Shown: positions 32,806 through 43,106 of the stretch, piece by piece
Layout: each line of letters starts with the position of its first letter
Numbering within the stretch: the stretch's first letter is position 1
NCBI RefSeq assembly: GCF_001708445.1
Contig: NZ_CP015637.1
Coordinates: forward strand, 1,179,001-1,243,000
From: Pseudomonas fluorescens
Lineage (GTDB): Bacteria; Pseudomonadota; Gammaproteobacteria; Pseudomonadales; Pseudomonadaceae
Direction of reading: 5' to 3'
Length of the DNA: 64,000 nucleotides
The notes under the pieces: model-generated
The model's database searches: none
The model's input: the letters and a program-made list of their open reading frames with translations, nothing else
Told to the model about the DNA's origin: nothing
Position numbers and translations under genes: made by a program

Positions 32806-35800
32806 GGCGTGTGCCCACCCGGTTGCAAATAGGGCATCAGGATCGGCGCCATGCCCTTGAGCACCTGCACGGGCAGTGCCGAGGTAAACGTGAAGTGCTG
32901 CGCCGAAGCGCCGGGCACAAAGGCGGTGAGGGTGCCGAAGTGATGCTCACCGATGTAAAACACAAAGGTCGCGGTGCGGTTGATGGATTTTGAGCTCAGG
33001 ATCCGGCCGCCGCTGCCCATGGCTTCGATACGGTTATCGCCGGTACCGGTCTTGCCGCCCATGGCCAGCGGCGTGCCGTCGGCCAGGGTGAAACTGCCGG
33101 CCACGCGCTTGGCCGTGCCGGCGTCCACCACTTGTGACAACGCGCCGCGCAAGGCGGTGGCCACTTCACTGGGCATTACGCGCTTGCCACGGTTCGGGTC
33201 GTTGACCACGTAGGTTTCATACGGCGTGCCCTCGGCAAAGCGCAGGCTGTCGATACGCAGCACCGGCAGGCGTACGCCGTCGTTGAGGATGATGCCCATC
33301 AGTTCGGCGAGGGCGGCGGGGCGGTCGCCGGAGCTGCCGATGGCGGTGGCCAGCGATGGCACCAGGTGGTCGAACGGATAGCCCACGGCTCGCCAGCGCT
33401 CATGTATCTCCAGGAACGCTTCGATTTCCAGCATGGTGCGGATGCGGCTGTCCCGCGCGCTTTGGTGCCGGCTCTTGAACAGCCAGCTATAGACTTCCTG
33501 GCGCTCGAATTCGCTGGCCTTGACGATCTCGCTGAAGGTCGCGTCCGGGTGGTTGAGCAGGTAGCCCAGCAGCCACAGGTCCAGCGGGTGCACCTTGGCG
33601 ATGTAGCCTTGGTCCGGCAGATCGTAGGCGCCGGGGCCGTAGCTTTGGTAGAGCGTGGCCAGGCGTTCGTCGGTGAGCTTGTCGGTGGTCTTGATGCTTT
33701 TCAGGTGTGCGCGCACGAAGCTGTTGAAGCTTTCCTGGCTGGCCTGGGGCATCAGGTAGCGGTGCACGGCGGCCAGGCGGATCGCGGTGGGGTGCAGGCT
33801 GTCCATGAAGGTGTCGAGGCGCGACTGGGTGTCTTTGTTGCGGTACTTTTTCCAGAACTTGAGCAGGAACGCCGTACCTTCGTGGTCGGCGAACCTGGCC
33901 AGGTATTCCTGGCGGCGCGGGTCGTTGTCGTCTTTGAGCAAGCGCGCGCTGTTGTCTTCGCCGGAGTAGGTGGTGTAGCGCACCAGGTCGCGCATCAGGC
34001 GAATGAAGGGCAGGTTGATCGACTCGCGCAGGGCATCGCGCAGGGTCGGGGTGCGGCCGTTGTCTTCGTTGCGAAAGTTATGGAAACGGTGCAGGCCGCC
34101 GCCGGTGAAGAACGCCTCGCCGGGGTTGGCCGAGTAGGTGCGGTCGAGGGCGGCGTCGAGCATTTTCGACAGGTCGCGGTCAGTGTTGCGGATCAGGTAG
34201 TCCAGGGCCCAGCGGGAGAGTGGGTCTTGCTCGGGGACCGTGACTTTTTTCAACTCGGCGGGTGTCTGTGCGCGGTAGCGATCATGCAGTTCGGTGATAA
34301 TTTGCAGGTAAGTGGTCAGCACCCGCAGCTTGGCGGTGGAGCCCAACTCCAGCTTGCTGCCTTCGTTGATGTCGAACGGTTGATCGGTGTTGTCGGTTTG
34401 CACCCGCACGCGCGCGCCATCGGGTGTCAGTTCGAACAGGGTGAAGCTGTAGCGCACCTGGGGCGTACTTTGCGGGGTGAGCAAACGCGGGCCGAGCAGG
34501 CCCGTTTGCCCGGCGAATACCGGGTCGGCCAAGTGCTTGAGGTAGTCGGTGGCCTGGGTTTGCAGGGCGTAGTCAAGGGTGCTGGAGGCGGCCAGGTCAA
34601 GGCGGTCGAGGTCATACAGCGGGCGGTTGAGCAAGGTGGCGAGACGGCTGCGAGCGACGTTGATCGCTTTGTTGGTCTCGACCGGTTGGATCGTCGGTTG
34701 CTGCTGCCAGTCGCGATAGGTGACGTGGCTGGCGAGGGCGGCCTTGGCCAGCGCCGGATCGATCACGTTGTTCTGCGCCAGCAGGCGGATATGGCTGTCG
34801 GTCAGTTGCGCCAGCTCCTCGCGGCCCTTGGTCAAATAATGCGAGGGTCGACGCTGGGCGATCATCAGCGACAGTACCTGGCGCAGCGCCAAGCCTTTTT
34901 TGGCCAGGTCTTGCGGTGCGTTGCCGGCCAGCAGGGCATTGACCTGGTTGAAGTCGGCGCCGTACCACACCCGCAGGCCTTCGGCCATGCCATGTACTTC
35001 GCCATGGCCCGGCACGGCCGACAGCGGCACGCTGTTGAGGTAGTCGCGCACGATATTCTGCCGGCTGCCCAGGGTGTTTGGCCCTGGCTGATAGGCGCGG
35101 ACACTGGCGGAAATCATCTGGCGGATTTTTTCGCCGCCCGACAACGTCAGGCCATCGGGTGAATGACGATACTTTTCCAGTTGCGTGGCCAAGGTGCTCC
35201 CCCCCGCGGTTTGCCCAGGCAAATGCAGGAGTTTGGCCACCTGCGACCAGGCGGCCTTGGCGAAACGCGGCCAGTCCACCGCCGGGTTGGCCAGGGGTTG
35301 CCGGGGATCGAGCAGGTCACGGTCCTCGATAAACAACAGCGCTTGCACCACCAGCGGCGGGACCGCGGCGAAGCTGGGGTAGAGCTGTTGCGGGTAGGTG
35401 AAGGCGTACAGCGGCGTGCCGCGACAGTCAGTGATGCTCAGGCCGGCCTGGACTTTTTCCGCGTAGGGTACGAACAGCCCGTGTCGGGCGTAGTCCATTA
35501 ACGCCGGGGAAAAACGCGCCTGCGCCTGGACCAGGTAATTGTGCTTGAGCAGGCGCGGTAGGAATTCATCGAGGGCGCTGTAACCCAGGCGCCGGTCAAA
35601 CGGCCCGTCCCCCGGATAAACAACCGCATCGCTGGGGCCGGGCTCCACGCGATAGGTCAGCGATGCCGCAAACGAACTCAGGTATTCGGCTTGCAGGCGC
35701 GAGGTGCGCATTTCCTGGTTGGCGGCCCAGGCCAGGGCCACCAGCGCGAGCAGCAGTACCAGCCATGCCACTCGCCACCACATGCTGTGCAAGCGGGGGC

Positions 35801-35894
35801 TTCGTGGCAATGGCGGTTGATCCGCGCTGTCGGCGTGTGCCACAGCGGGTTTCGAATCGGTTTGCCATAAAGCGCCCATAGTCGATTGATCCAT
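32802..35894 (-). CDS. Class A penicillin-binding protein (GT51 + transpeptidase), long form
   Basis: A 1030-residue bifunctional peptidoglycan synthase. Cytoplasmic N-terminus, membrane helix about 39-58, GT51 transglycosylase about 170-350 (IEDRDLL at 189-195 with catalytic Glu190; GGSTLATQ at 231-238), then a transpeptidase with SxxK as STAK (Ser519-Lys522), SIN (ESINLPF) and KTGTGD near residue 940. It is longer than PBP1a/1b and has an extra region between the SxN and KTG motifs (about 640-880). Periplasmic, cell-wall role is secure; specific role is unknown. No clear Shine-Dalgarno precedes the ATG. It converges on the alpha-fimbrial operon with overlapping stops. Confidence 0.88.
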   Translation of the reverse strand: MDQSTMGALWQTDSKPAVAHADSADQPPLPRSPRLHSMWWRVAWLVLLLALVALAWAANQEMRTSRLQAEYLSSFAASLTYRVEPGPSDAVVYPGDGPFDRRLGYSALDEFLPRLLKHNYLVQAQARFSPALMDYARHGLFVPYAEKVQAGLSITDCRGTPLYAFTYPQQLYPSFAAVPPLVVQALLFIEDRDLLDPRQPLANPAVDWPRFAKAAWSQVAKLLHLPGQTAGGSTLATQLEKYRHSPDGLTLSGGEKIRQMISASVRAYQPGPNTLGSRQNIVRDYLNSVPLSAVPGHGEVHGMAEGLRVWYGADFNQVNALLAGNAPQDLAKKGLALRQVLSLMIAQRRPSHYLTKGREELAQLTDSHIRLLAQNNVIDPALAKAALASHVTYRDWQQQPTIQPVETNKAINVARSRLATLLNRPLYDLDRLDLAASSTLDYALQTQATDYLKHLADPVFAGQTGLLGPRLLTPQSTPQVRYSFTLFELTPDGARVRVQTDNTDQPFDINEGSKLELGSTAKLRVLTTYLQIITELHDRYRAQTPAELKKVTVPEQDPLSRWALDYLIRNTDRDLSKMLDAALDRTYSANPGEAFFTGGGLHRFHNFRNEDNGRTPTLRDALRESINLPFIRLMRDLVRYTTYSGEDNSARLLKDDNDPRRQEYLARFADHEGTAFLLKFWKKYRNKDTQSRLDTFMDSLHPTAIRLAAVHRYLMPQASQESFNSFVRAHLKSIKTTDKLTDERLATLYQSYGPGAYDLPDQGYIAKVHPLDLWLLGYLLNHPDATFSEIVKASEFERQEVYSWLFKSRHQSARDSRIRTMLEIEAFLEIHERWRAVGYPFDHLVPSLATAIGSSGDRPAALAELMGIILNDGVRLPVLRIDSLRFAEGTPYETYVVNDPNRGKRVMPSEVATALRGALSQVVDAGTAKRVAGSFTLADGTPLAMGGKTGTGDNRIEAMGSGGRILSSKSINRTATFVFYIGEHHFGTLTAFVPGASAQHFTFTSALPVQVLKGMAPILMPYLQPGGHTP

Positions 35895-35961
35895 TCACGC
35901 AGATTGATCGGACTTGGTTGAAGCTTAGTCGCTGCTGGCGCGGCGTGAAAATATTGTCCAG

Positions 35962-38900
35962 TCAGGTCTGTGGGCGTTTCAGGGCGGTGCGCAACAAGGT
36001 CAGCCAGCCGCGGTCGTGGGCCTGGACCCAGCGATAGGTGCCTCGGTCATTGAAAAATATGGACATGTCCTGAAGATACCAAGTGTGCATTTTGATCGTG
36101 AGCTGCGCCATGTAATCCCTGGCAGGGCTCACTATCCCCGCCCATGGATCGCAGATCCACAGGTCCGTCCAGGCGGCCTCACTGAAATCCACCGTGGGCG
36201 CCAGTGTTGGCGGCGGTGTACCCACGACCACGAACGCATGGGCGGGTGGCGTCATACCCCATACCCGCGCGGCGCCGCCGTTGAGCCGGATCAGCTCCGT
36301 CGCAACGTGGGCCATCTGGTCGCAATTGCCCGCGCCGGTCCTGAGGATCACCTCCGTAAAGTTGGGCTGGCCCACCCGGCTGTACTGCCACATCACCACG
36401 GATTCAGCGATATCCAGGCGCGCCATTTCTCCCGCGCCGACTCCGACGACATTGGACGGCCCGATACCGGTACTTTGAAGCAGGGCCACGGTGTGGGTAT
36501 GGGCCTGTGTGGCGAGGTACTGGTTCAGCGTGTGCCCCGATTGAGGCGCGTAAGGTGCCCAGGTTTGCAGCCGTATCGGTTCGACCGCCACGCTCATCCC
36601 CAGGCGCCGGCCTTCGTCGCTGGCGTTCAGCAGCAGTTCGCGCTGCTTTATCACCCGTAACTGGCTGGCTTGTGCGCGAAGGAGTGCAATTTTTTCAGGC
36701 GTGAAATTGCGTTTGCTCAACTGCGAGTACAGCACTTCCAGGGTTGGCAGGTTGACCAGGGGGCGGCTTTGGATAAAACCACCGGCGCTCAGATAGTCGA
36801 GCTTACGTTTGCAGTACGCTCTGATCAGTTGCTCGTGTACGCCGCCCAGGCTGAAGTCCAGGCGATCGAGCCGCAGCGACGGGGCTGGATCGATGGCGAT
36901 GACGTCGTAGAAGACGCCGGCATCGGCCTCCACTACCGTTCGCGACCTGGGCGCTGCCCCCGGAGGGTTGAGGTCGATCACCAGTGCGCGCAGGGTCCGG
37001 CGGTCATCGACAGCGTCAACCAGCCCCTCCAGTTCGACTACCCGGGTGTCGCGGGTGAGCAGATTGTCCACTTGATTGATGGGCAGGCCAAATTGCGGTT
37101 CATTTTCTATGAGTCGCCCGTTTACCTGGGCTTTATAAGCCAGCGGTGCGTTCATGGCCACCGGCGTCATTTCGAAATCGAGCACCTGGGGCGTTGCCTC
37201 ATACAGCCTGCGGTTGTACACCAGTTTACGTTTGTCGGGGCCGACGGCGGGCGCGGGTATCAGGCGGATGTGCTCGATGGCCTGGGCCCTGCGCTGATGG
37301 ATCGAGCTATTGAACGCCGCGAGCTTCTTGGTGAAGCAGATCAACGGGATCGGGCTGCGTTTGGTTCGAGTGGCGGCACAGGTGCTGTCGAAACCGTCCG
37401 CGGCCTTGAAGTAGGCCGGTGATGCCAGGTCGTCCAAGTGGGTGGGGGCGCGGTGATCGAGGCGCCGCACGGTGTTGCCGTGCAACAGGTCGGTGGCGTC
37501 GGAGCGTGGGATGAGCAGGGGCTGAGTCCCGAATAGACGGTCGGTCACCAGCGCCTCATACCCGTTGCTGGTGTGCATTGGGGTCACGCCGAGGGCGCTG
37601 TCCAGCCGGAAGTTATCCACCGCAGGGCCATAGGGCTTGGCGCTGAAGGGATGGCAGGCGTGCCAGCGGTTTTTGTGCAGGATGGCGTTGAGGCGTACCA
37701 GGTCGCTGGTGTGCAACAGCGAACCGCTGCCAATGTCGGCGCGGGCCAGCAGTTTCAGGTGATCGAGCAGCGGGATGTCGGCTACCAGGCGTTGAACTTG
37801 CCCAATGGCCGTATCGAGGATGCGGCGTGCGTCGACGCTGAGCTGGATCAGGCCGTTACGGGCCAGCCGGTAGAGGCCGGGAAGGCCATCCAGGGGGTTC
37901 AAGACGCTATGGAGAAAGGCCGTGCTCAAGCGACCTAGTTGGAGCAGCTTGATCGGCAGGGGCATCGTCCTTTTCAAGACCGCCAACGAGGCCTTGAGAT
38001 AGCGCTGGGTGGGGAACAGCATCGTCAGCAGGTCGATAAAGCACGCATAACTTCCATCGATCATCCGGCGGGTGTCTCTGGAGGCGATGTCTTGGCTGCA
38101 GGACCAAAAGGGTACCAGGGATTTGAGACGGTCCAGCACGCGGTCCCAGCGTTGTTGAATGTGTTCGCGCTGTGTCGATCCCCGTGCTTGCCGACGCAAG
38201 GCATCGACTTCGAGGAAGAAATGCTGTTGCACGATGGCTTGGGCAATGGCGCGATTGACCGTTGAACCGTAGGTGAGCGGTGCCAACACGAGCGGGTCGG
38301 CAGGTGTCGAACGGCGCGACCACAATGTGTGGACGATGACCTTGGAGCGCACTCCCGGCCTGGGCTGGCGTCCGGTCGCGTACGCCTCCCAGTCCAGGGG
38401 CAGCTCATTGCCCTGCATCAGTGTGGTGATCGGACGGGTCGAGTGGGCGCCGCCGGTGGTCACCGGTATCGGCGTGCCTCCCTCATTGAATACCAGGGGC
38501 GGGCCACGGCGCTTGAGTGCGCGGTTCAACAGCGGGAAAAGCTCGTATTCGCACACCGTGGTGGGGGAGGTGCCGCGCAGGATCACGCCCATGCGGCCAA
38601 TGCGGGCGATTTCCTGCTCCGGGCTGAGTAGCACGAGATCCTTGCCTGGTTCTTTTTTCAGTATCAGCAGCTGCAAGTCAGCCTGTTGCAGATGCAAGCG
38701 GTCGGCCAGGGGCAATTGCGCCAGCAGGTCTTCAATCGTGGCGCTGTAGGCCTCCTTCATGCGCTCGATATAGGCACCGAAGGCGTCGTCGAAGCGCTGA
38801 TTGATGTCGCCCAGGCGCCCAAACGATTGACGCAGTTTCGCCAGGTCCACCTCAGGGTTGATGGACTGCCAACGGGTGTCGTCCAGCAGGCCATCCATGT

Positions 38901-41184
38901 GCAACTCCAGCAGAGAATGCAGGCTGTAGTTGCTGCGGTCGTGATGATGCATTGGGAAGCGTAGGCTGCTGCCGGCGATCGGCGCGACGGGGCGCCATAG
39001 GCAGGCCGTGTCCAGCATCGGTTGCCCTGGAAAGACCTTTTCCAGGTCGGCCAGGGCAATGCCGCGACGGGTGGGCAGCTCGCTGGCGAAGGTGATCAGC
39101 GCATCTTTCAAGGCCTGCAGGCGCTGAGTGAGGCGTCTTTTCAGGGCCGTGATTTCGTCCACCAGGTAGTGCCCATTCTCGCGCTCGGGCAGTTCGCCCT
39201 GGGCGATGGCCCAGTCCAGTAGCGTGCTGGTGGCGGTGTAGTCGCGCCACTGCTGTTGCTGGAGGGTCGCGGGCGGCTGGGACGCCAGGGCGATCATGTC
39301 ATCGTAGGTCATGTGCTGCGTTGAACCGGGCGCCAGCGCCTGCGCCATCATCACGCCCTGCCTGAAGGTCATCCAGGTGATCGAGGTGCGATAGCGTAGG
39401 GTCATGGGCAGCGCCTGCACCAGAAACTCCGGCGCGACGCCGGCCAGCAACAGATGGGCCGCCAGTGGCGCGGCGGCGCTCGAGACTTTACAGGTGCGCA
39501 CCAGGTGCAGCTCCAGGTCGCGGCGCAGATCGACAGGGGAGTGACCCCAGTGCGTGTCGGCGGCCAGGTTGAAACCGGCCAGTGTGTAACCGCCGTTGCC
39601 GGCCCCAGGGTCCAGGTCGAGGATCAGCGCGCTCAGCACCAGCAGGCCAAGGCTTGTCTGGCTGGCTGATTCGTCCGGGTGCTGGCCATACCAGTGCAGC
39701 GCCTCGATCAGTTGCTGGCCCAACCGACGCGCAGGCTCGAGGCTCAACAGGTGGGAGAGCAGGGCGTCGGCCTGCCGACGCACCTCGTCAGTGCTTTTGT
39801 CGTTCAGCAGCGTGCCGCACAGCCTGTCGAGCAGGCGTGGGGCGTTCTCCGGTTGCCCGTGGTTGACGCGTTGCACAATCGTTTCTCGTGCTTCGGTATT
39901 CAGCCGTACCGGGGACGGCGCCGTGGTGCTGAGCAGTGCATGGTAATCGCCGTAGAGGGAGCGTCGGGGCAGGTTCATTCGCAGGCTTTGCAGGGTGTCC
40001 TGAGCGTCGCCGGCCGTGTCCGGCGGGTCGAACTGGTGATGCTGCAACAGCTGTTCGAGGGTGAAGGGGCCACAGGCGGGACCGGCAGTGATGGCCGGGT
40101 GGCGCATGACACCTGGGTGAAGCACGCTGGAGTTGCGGGCGGGGGTCAGTTCCACGCTGGCGGTATCTATAAGGGCGTCGCTGGGTTGGCCATCGATCAG
40201 GCCCGCCAACCCCACGGCCATGATGTCGCGGTCCTGGTCCATGGCCAGCCATTGCAGGTGCTGCATCAGCGCGAGGTCGGAGTCGGCGAGGTCGTTGACC
40301 GGCAGTATCGCCAGCGGCGTCGACTGGCGTAGCGTGTTGACCAGTGTGCGGGCCTCTTCCGGGGTGTCGGGCACCGGCAAGTCGTGGCACCTCAGCAGTT
40401 GGGCGAGGCTGAACAGGCCGCTCTGGTGGACGAAGGTGCCGAGTTGTTCGGCGACACTGATCAACGAACTCAGCCCGGCTTCTTCGGGCAGCTTCACCAA
40501 GTGTTCCACACCGATATCCACCAGCGTGCCCCAGGCGTTCTTGCCGCTGAGGCGCCGCGTGGCGGGATCGAATGTATACGCGCCGGGTTGCAGGCCCTGC
40601 ACCAGGCCCAGGGCCAGAAATGCCGGGGTAGTGGTCAGGGTGTCGAGCAGGGCTGCACCGGTTTGCTGATGGGTGGCCCAAAACGAACCGGAGTCGAGCT
40701 TGAAGTAGGTCTTGTAGGAGGAATACAGGCTGAAATCTTCATCGTCGATCAAACCCTCCAGGCGGTCGGCGATCTGGCGCAGGTCCTGGTCCAGTCGCTT
40801 GAGCTGATCGTTCAGGCCCGACCTGGGGTGGGCGAAGGTGTCCAGTTGGTCCAGGGCCTGGGCGATGACCATCCGTTGCCCGCGATGCCGGGGATGGGGG
40901 TAACCGTAGAAATTCAGCACCTGTTGCGCCGGCAATTTCAGCTGGGTGGCGTCGCGTTCCACGCCCAGGCTGGCCAGGTCCAGTGGCAGTCGCGTGCGCA
41001 CGTTCGGGCGGTCGAGCGTTTGCTGGTAGAGCCGCAGCCAGCAACCCAGTGATGAGTGGGCGGGTACCTCCACGGGGGTCGTGCGGGCATTTTTCAGGTG
41101 GTGGATCAACTCGGCCATCAGGCTACGGTCGGCTGCCTGGCGTTGTGCCTGGCCCTGCCTGAATACCTCGAGGATGTCTTGCAT
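35962..41184 (-). CDS. Giant toxin/effector-like protein with C-terminal Cys-His-Asp domain
   Basis: A 1740-residue protein of the large Pseudomonas dermonecrotic-toxin-like (DUF6543-type) group by general look; no signal peptide. Most is helical, with an RQSFGRLGDINQRFDDAFGA region near 830. The C-terminal about 160 residues look like a papain/transglutaminase fold: GAGNC (Cys1621), PPAHAFVVVG (His1649) and ICDPW (Asp1679). The arrangement is reminiscent of the deamidase domain of Pasteurella multocida toxin and of cysteine-protease effectors, but this is inference. The ATG at 41184 is chosen with AGGAAGG 6 nt upstream; the frame opens 6 codons earlier. No immunity or secretion gene is recognised next to it. 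Confidence 0.72.
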   Translation of the reverse strand: MQDILEVFRQGQAQRQAADRSLMAELIHHLKNARTTPVEVPAHSSLGCWLRLYQQTLDRPNVRTRLPLDLASLGVERDATQLKLPAQQVLNFYGYPHPRHRGQRMVIAQALDQLDTFAHPRSGLNDQLKRLDQDLRQIADRLEGLIDDEDFSLYSSYKTYFKLDSGSFWATHQQTGAALLDTLTTTPAFLALGLVQGLQPGAYTFDPATRRLSGKNAWGTLVDIGVEHLVKLPEEAGLSSLISVAEQLGTFVHQSGLFSLAQLLRCHDLPVPDTPEEARTLVNTLRQSTPLAILPVNDLADSDLALMQHLQWLAMDQDRDIMAVGLAGLIDGQPSDALIDTASVELTPARNSSVLHPGVMRHPAITAGPACGPFTLEQLLQHHQFDPPDTAGDAQDTLQSLRMNLPRRSLYGDYHALLSTTAPSPVRLNTEARETIVQRVNHGQPENAPRLLDRLCGTLLNDKSTDEVRRQADALLSHLLSLEPARRLGQQLIEALHWYGQHPDESASQTSLGLLVLSALILDLDPGAGNGGYTLAGFNLAADTHWGHSPVDLRRDLELHLVRTCKVSSAAAPLAAHLLLAGVAPEFLVQALPMTLRYRTSITWMTFRQGVMMAQALAPGSTQHMTYDDMIALASQPPATLQQQQWRDYTATSTLLDWAIAQGELPERENGHYLVDEITALKRRLTQRLQALKDALITFASELPTRRGIALADLEKVFPGQPMLDTACLWRPVAPIAGSSLRFPMHHHDRSNYSLHSLLELHMDGLLDDTRWQSINPEVDLAKLRQSFGRLGDINQRFDDAFGAYIERMKEAYSATIEDLLAQLPLADRLHLQQADLQLLILKKEPGKDLVLLSPEQEIARIGRMGVILRGTSPTTVCEYELFPLLNRALKRRGPPLVFNEGGTPIPVTTGGAHSTRPITTLMQGNELPLDWEAYATGRQPRPGVRSKVIVHTLWSRRSTPADPLVLAPLTYGSTVNRAIAQAIVQQHFFLEVDALRRQARGSTQREHIQQRWDRVLDRLKSLVPFWSCSQDIASRDTRRMIDGSYACFIDLLTMLFPTQRYLKASLAVLKRTMPLPIKLLQLGRLSTAFLHSVLNPLDGLPGLYRLARNGLIQLSVDARRILDTAIGQVQRLVADIPLLDHLKLLARADIGSGSLLHTSDLVRLNAILHKNRWHACHPFSAKPYGPAVDNFRLDSALGVTPMHTSNGYEALVTDRLFGTQPLLIPRSDATDLLHGNTVRRLDHRAPTHLDDLASPAYFKAADGFDSTCAATRTKRSPIPLICFTKKLAAFNSSIHQRRAQAIEHIRLIPAPAVGPDKRKLVYNRRLYEATPQVLDFEMTPVAMNAPLAYKAQVNGRLIENEPQFGLPINQVDNLLTRDTRVVELEGLVDAVDDRRTLRALVIDLNPPGAAPRSRTVVEADAGVFYDVIAIDPAPSLRLDRLDFSLGGVHEQLIRAYCKRKLDYLSAGGFIQSRPLVNLPTLEVLYSQLSKRNFTPEKIALLRAQASQLRVIKQRELLLNASDEGRRLGMSVAVEPIRLQTWAPYAPQSGHTLNQYLATQAHTHTVALLQSTGIGPSNVVGVGAGEMARLDIAESVVMWQYSRVGQPNFTEVILRTGAGNCDQMAHVATELIRLNGGAARVWGMTPPAHAFVVVGTPPPTLAPTVDFSEAAWTDLWICDPWAGIVSPARDYMAQLTIKMHTWYLQDMSIFFNDRGTYRWVQAHDRGWLTLLRTALKRPQT

Positions 41185-41630
41185 GGTGTGCCTTCCTGGC
41201 AATTGTGAGTCGCCATCGTGAAGGGCCGGCGCCGGGCTGGATATCGCGAAGGTTCCGGTTTGCCTGTGGTCGGGTTCGGTGTTGTCAGTGTGAGGAGCCG
41301 GGTTTTATCGATGCCGGGTTTGACAGGGGCAGAGGCATGACTGTGCACCATTGCTGTGCAATACTCGCCGCCGTTTCCGGACGGCCAGGATTCGCTCCTC
41401 AAGCAAAAGCACTGGGTAAAAAGCGCTTTTGCCGCGACTTCCCGCTGAATCTTGTCGTTTATAGAGTGAAAAAAACTGGGTTGAGCTTTTTATACTGCCC
41501 CCCCACCGATCTGGCCCGACCAGACGCGTTCGCCCACGAGGCGCGCCCGGTGTGATGGCGTCATGGCAAACCCGTCGTGACGTCGTGCACTCGGTGACTC
41601 AATCCAATAACAAGACGAGGTTGTACCCCT
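41185..41630. other. Divergent promoter region between toxin and permease
   Basis: About 446 bp without a credible gene. It contains an AT-rich stretch (about 41400-41500) with a TATACT word at 41491-41496 that may be the permease -10 element, and a weak 7-bp inverted repeat CAAAAGC/GCTTTTG (41404-41431). A 116-codon frame here has biased composition and is not believed. Confidence 0.4.
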
Positions 41631-43049
41631 ATGCCAGTTGGCAACCACCTGCCCCATGGCGAGACCGCTCAGGGCGGTCCGCTCAAACGTGAATTGGGCG
41701 AACGGCATATCCGCCTGATGGCCCTCGGCGCCTGCATCGGTGTCGGGTTGTTTTTAGGCTCGGCCAAGGCCATTGAAATGGCCGGCCCGGCAATCATGCT
41801 TTCCTACATCATTGGTGGCCTGGCGATCCTAGTGATCATGCGCGCCCTCGGTGAAATGGCGGTGCACAACCCTGTCGCGGGTTCTTTCAGCCGTTATGCC
41901 CAGGATTATCTCGGCCCGTTGGCAGGCTTCCTTACCGGCTGGAACTACTGGTTCCTGTGGCTGGTGACCTGTGTCGCCGAGATCACCGCGGTGGCGGTGT
42001 ACATGGGCGTGTGGTTTCCCGACACCCCACGCTGGATCTGGGCCCTGGCGGCCTTGATCAGCATGGGCGCCATCAACCTGATCGCGGTCAAGGCGTTCGG
42101 CGAGTTCGAGTTCTGGTTCGCCCTGATCAAGATCGTCACCATCATTGCGATGGTGATCGGCGGTGTCGGCATCATTGCGTTCGGCTTCGGCAATGACGGC
42201 GTGGCGCTGGGCATTTCCAACCTGTGGGCCCATGGCGGCTTCATGCCCAACGGTGTGCAGGGGGTGTTGATGTCCCTGCAAATGGTGATGTTCGCCTACC
42301 TGGGGGTGGAAATGATCGGCCTCACCGCCGGCGAAGCGAAGAACCCGCAGAAGACTATTCCGAATGCCATCGGTTCGGTGTTCTGGCGCATCCTGTTGTT
42401 CTACGTCGGCGCATTGTTCGTGATCCTGTCGATCTACCCCTGGAATGAAATCGGCACCCAGGGCAGCCCGTTCGTGATGACCTTCGAGCGCCTGGGCATC
42501 AAGACCGCCGCCGGCATCATCAACTTCGTGGTGATCACCGCGGCGCTGTCGTCCTGCAACGGTGGCATCTTCAGCACCGGGCGCATGCTCTACAGCCTGG
42601 CGCAGAATGGCCAGGCCCCGGCGACCTTCGCCAGCACCTCCAGCAACGGCGTACCGCGTCGCGCATTGCTGCTGTCGATCGGCGCACTGCTGCTGGGTGT
42701 GTTGCTCAATTACCTGGTGCCGGAAAAAGTCTTCGTCTGGGTGACCTCCATCGCCACGTTCGGCGCGATCTGGACGTGGGTGATGATCCTGTTGGCGCAG
42801 CTTACGTTCCGTAAACGCCTGAGCCCGTCGGAACAGGCCGGTCTGAAATACCGCATGTGGCTGTACCCGGTCAGTTCGTACCTGGCGTTGGCGTTCCTGG
42901 TGCTGGTGGTGGGCCTGATGGCGTACTTCCCGCAGACCCGTATCGCGCTGTACGTGGGGCCGGTGTTCCTGCTCGTGCTGACGGTGTTGTTCTACGTGTT
43001 CAAGTTGCAGCCGACGCAGACGGCCCAGAGTGAGGTCCGCCCGGTTTAA
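41631..43049 (+). CDS. proY: APC-family amino acid permease, ProY-like
   Basis: A 472-residue inner-membrane proton-coupled amino acid importer with about 12 hydrophobic helices. The motifs follow E. coli ProY closely: LKRELGERHIRLMALGACIG, AKAIEMAGPAIMLSYIIGG, RALGEMAVHNPVAGSFSRYA, SLQMVMFAYLGVEMIGLTAG, YPWNEIGTQGSPFVMTFERL. Proline or a related neutral amino acid is the likely substrate, but family members vary. It is transcribed opposite to both flanking giant genes. A GAGG lies about 11 nt before the ATG. Confidence 0.85.
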   Translation: MPVGNHLPHGETAQGGPLKRELGERHIRLMALGACIGVGLFLGSAKAIEMAGPAIMLSYIIGGLAILVIMRALGEMAVHNPVAGSFSRYAQDYLGPLAGFLTGWNYWFLWLVTCVAEITAVAVYMGVWFPDTPRWIWALAALISMGAINLIAVKAFGEFEFWFALIKIVTIIAMVIGGVGIIAFGFGNDGVALGISNLWAHGGFMPNGVQGVLMSLQMVMFAYLGVEMIGLTAGEAKNPQKTIPNAIGSVFWRILLFYVGALFVILSIYPWNEIGTQGSPFVMTFERLGIKTAAGIINFVVITAALSSCNGGIFSTGRMLYSLAQNGQAPATFASTSSNGVPRRALLLSIGALLLGVLLNYLVPEKVFVWVTSIATFGAIWTWVMILLAQLTFRKRLSPSEQAGLKYRMWLYPVSSYLALAFLVLVVGLMAYFPQTRIALYVGPVFLLVLTVLFYVFKLQPTQTAQSEVRPV

Positions 43050-43075
43050 CCGCGTGATCCGGGCGGGGTCATTGT

Positions 43076-43101
43076 CCAGGGGCAGCCACGGCGGCCCCTG
43101 G
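43076..43101. terminator. Hairpin between permease and NEL effector genes
   Basis: CCAGGGGC (43076-43083) and GCCCCTGG (43094-43101) form a perfect 8-bp stem between convergent stops. There is no U-tract, so termination efficiency is uncertain. Confidence 0.5.
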
Positions 43102-43106
43102 CGTGG

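Noticed and set aside
33366..35162. 598-codon plus-strand frame opposite the PBP gene
   Set aside because: Antisense artefact; the PBP motifs on the minus strand are unambiguous.
41404..41431. CAAAAGC/GCTTTTG inverted repeat
   Set aside because: Only 7 bp with a 14-nt loop in an AT-rich region; easily chance.
41205..41555. 116-codon frame in the toxin-permease gap
   Set aside because: No recognisable domain, Arg/Cys-rich, and crosses the presumed promoter region.
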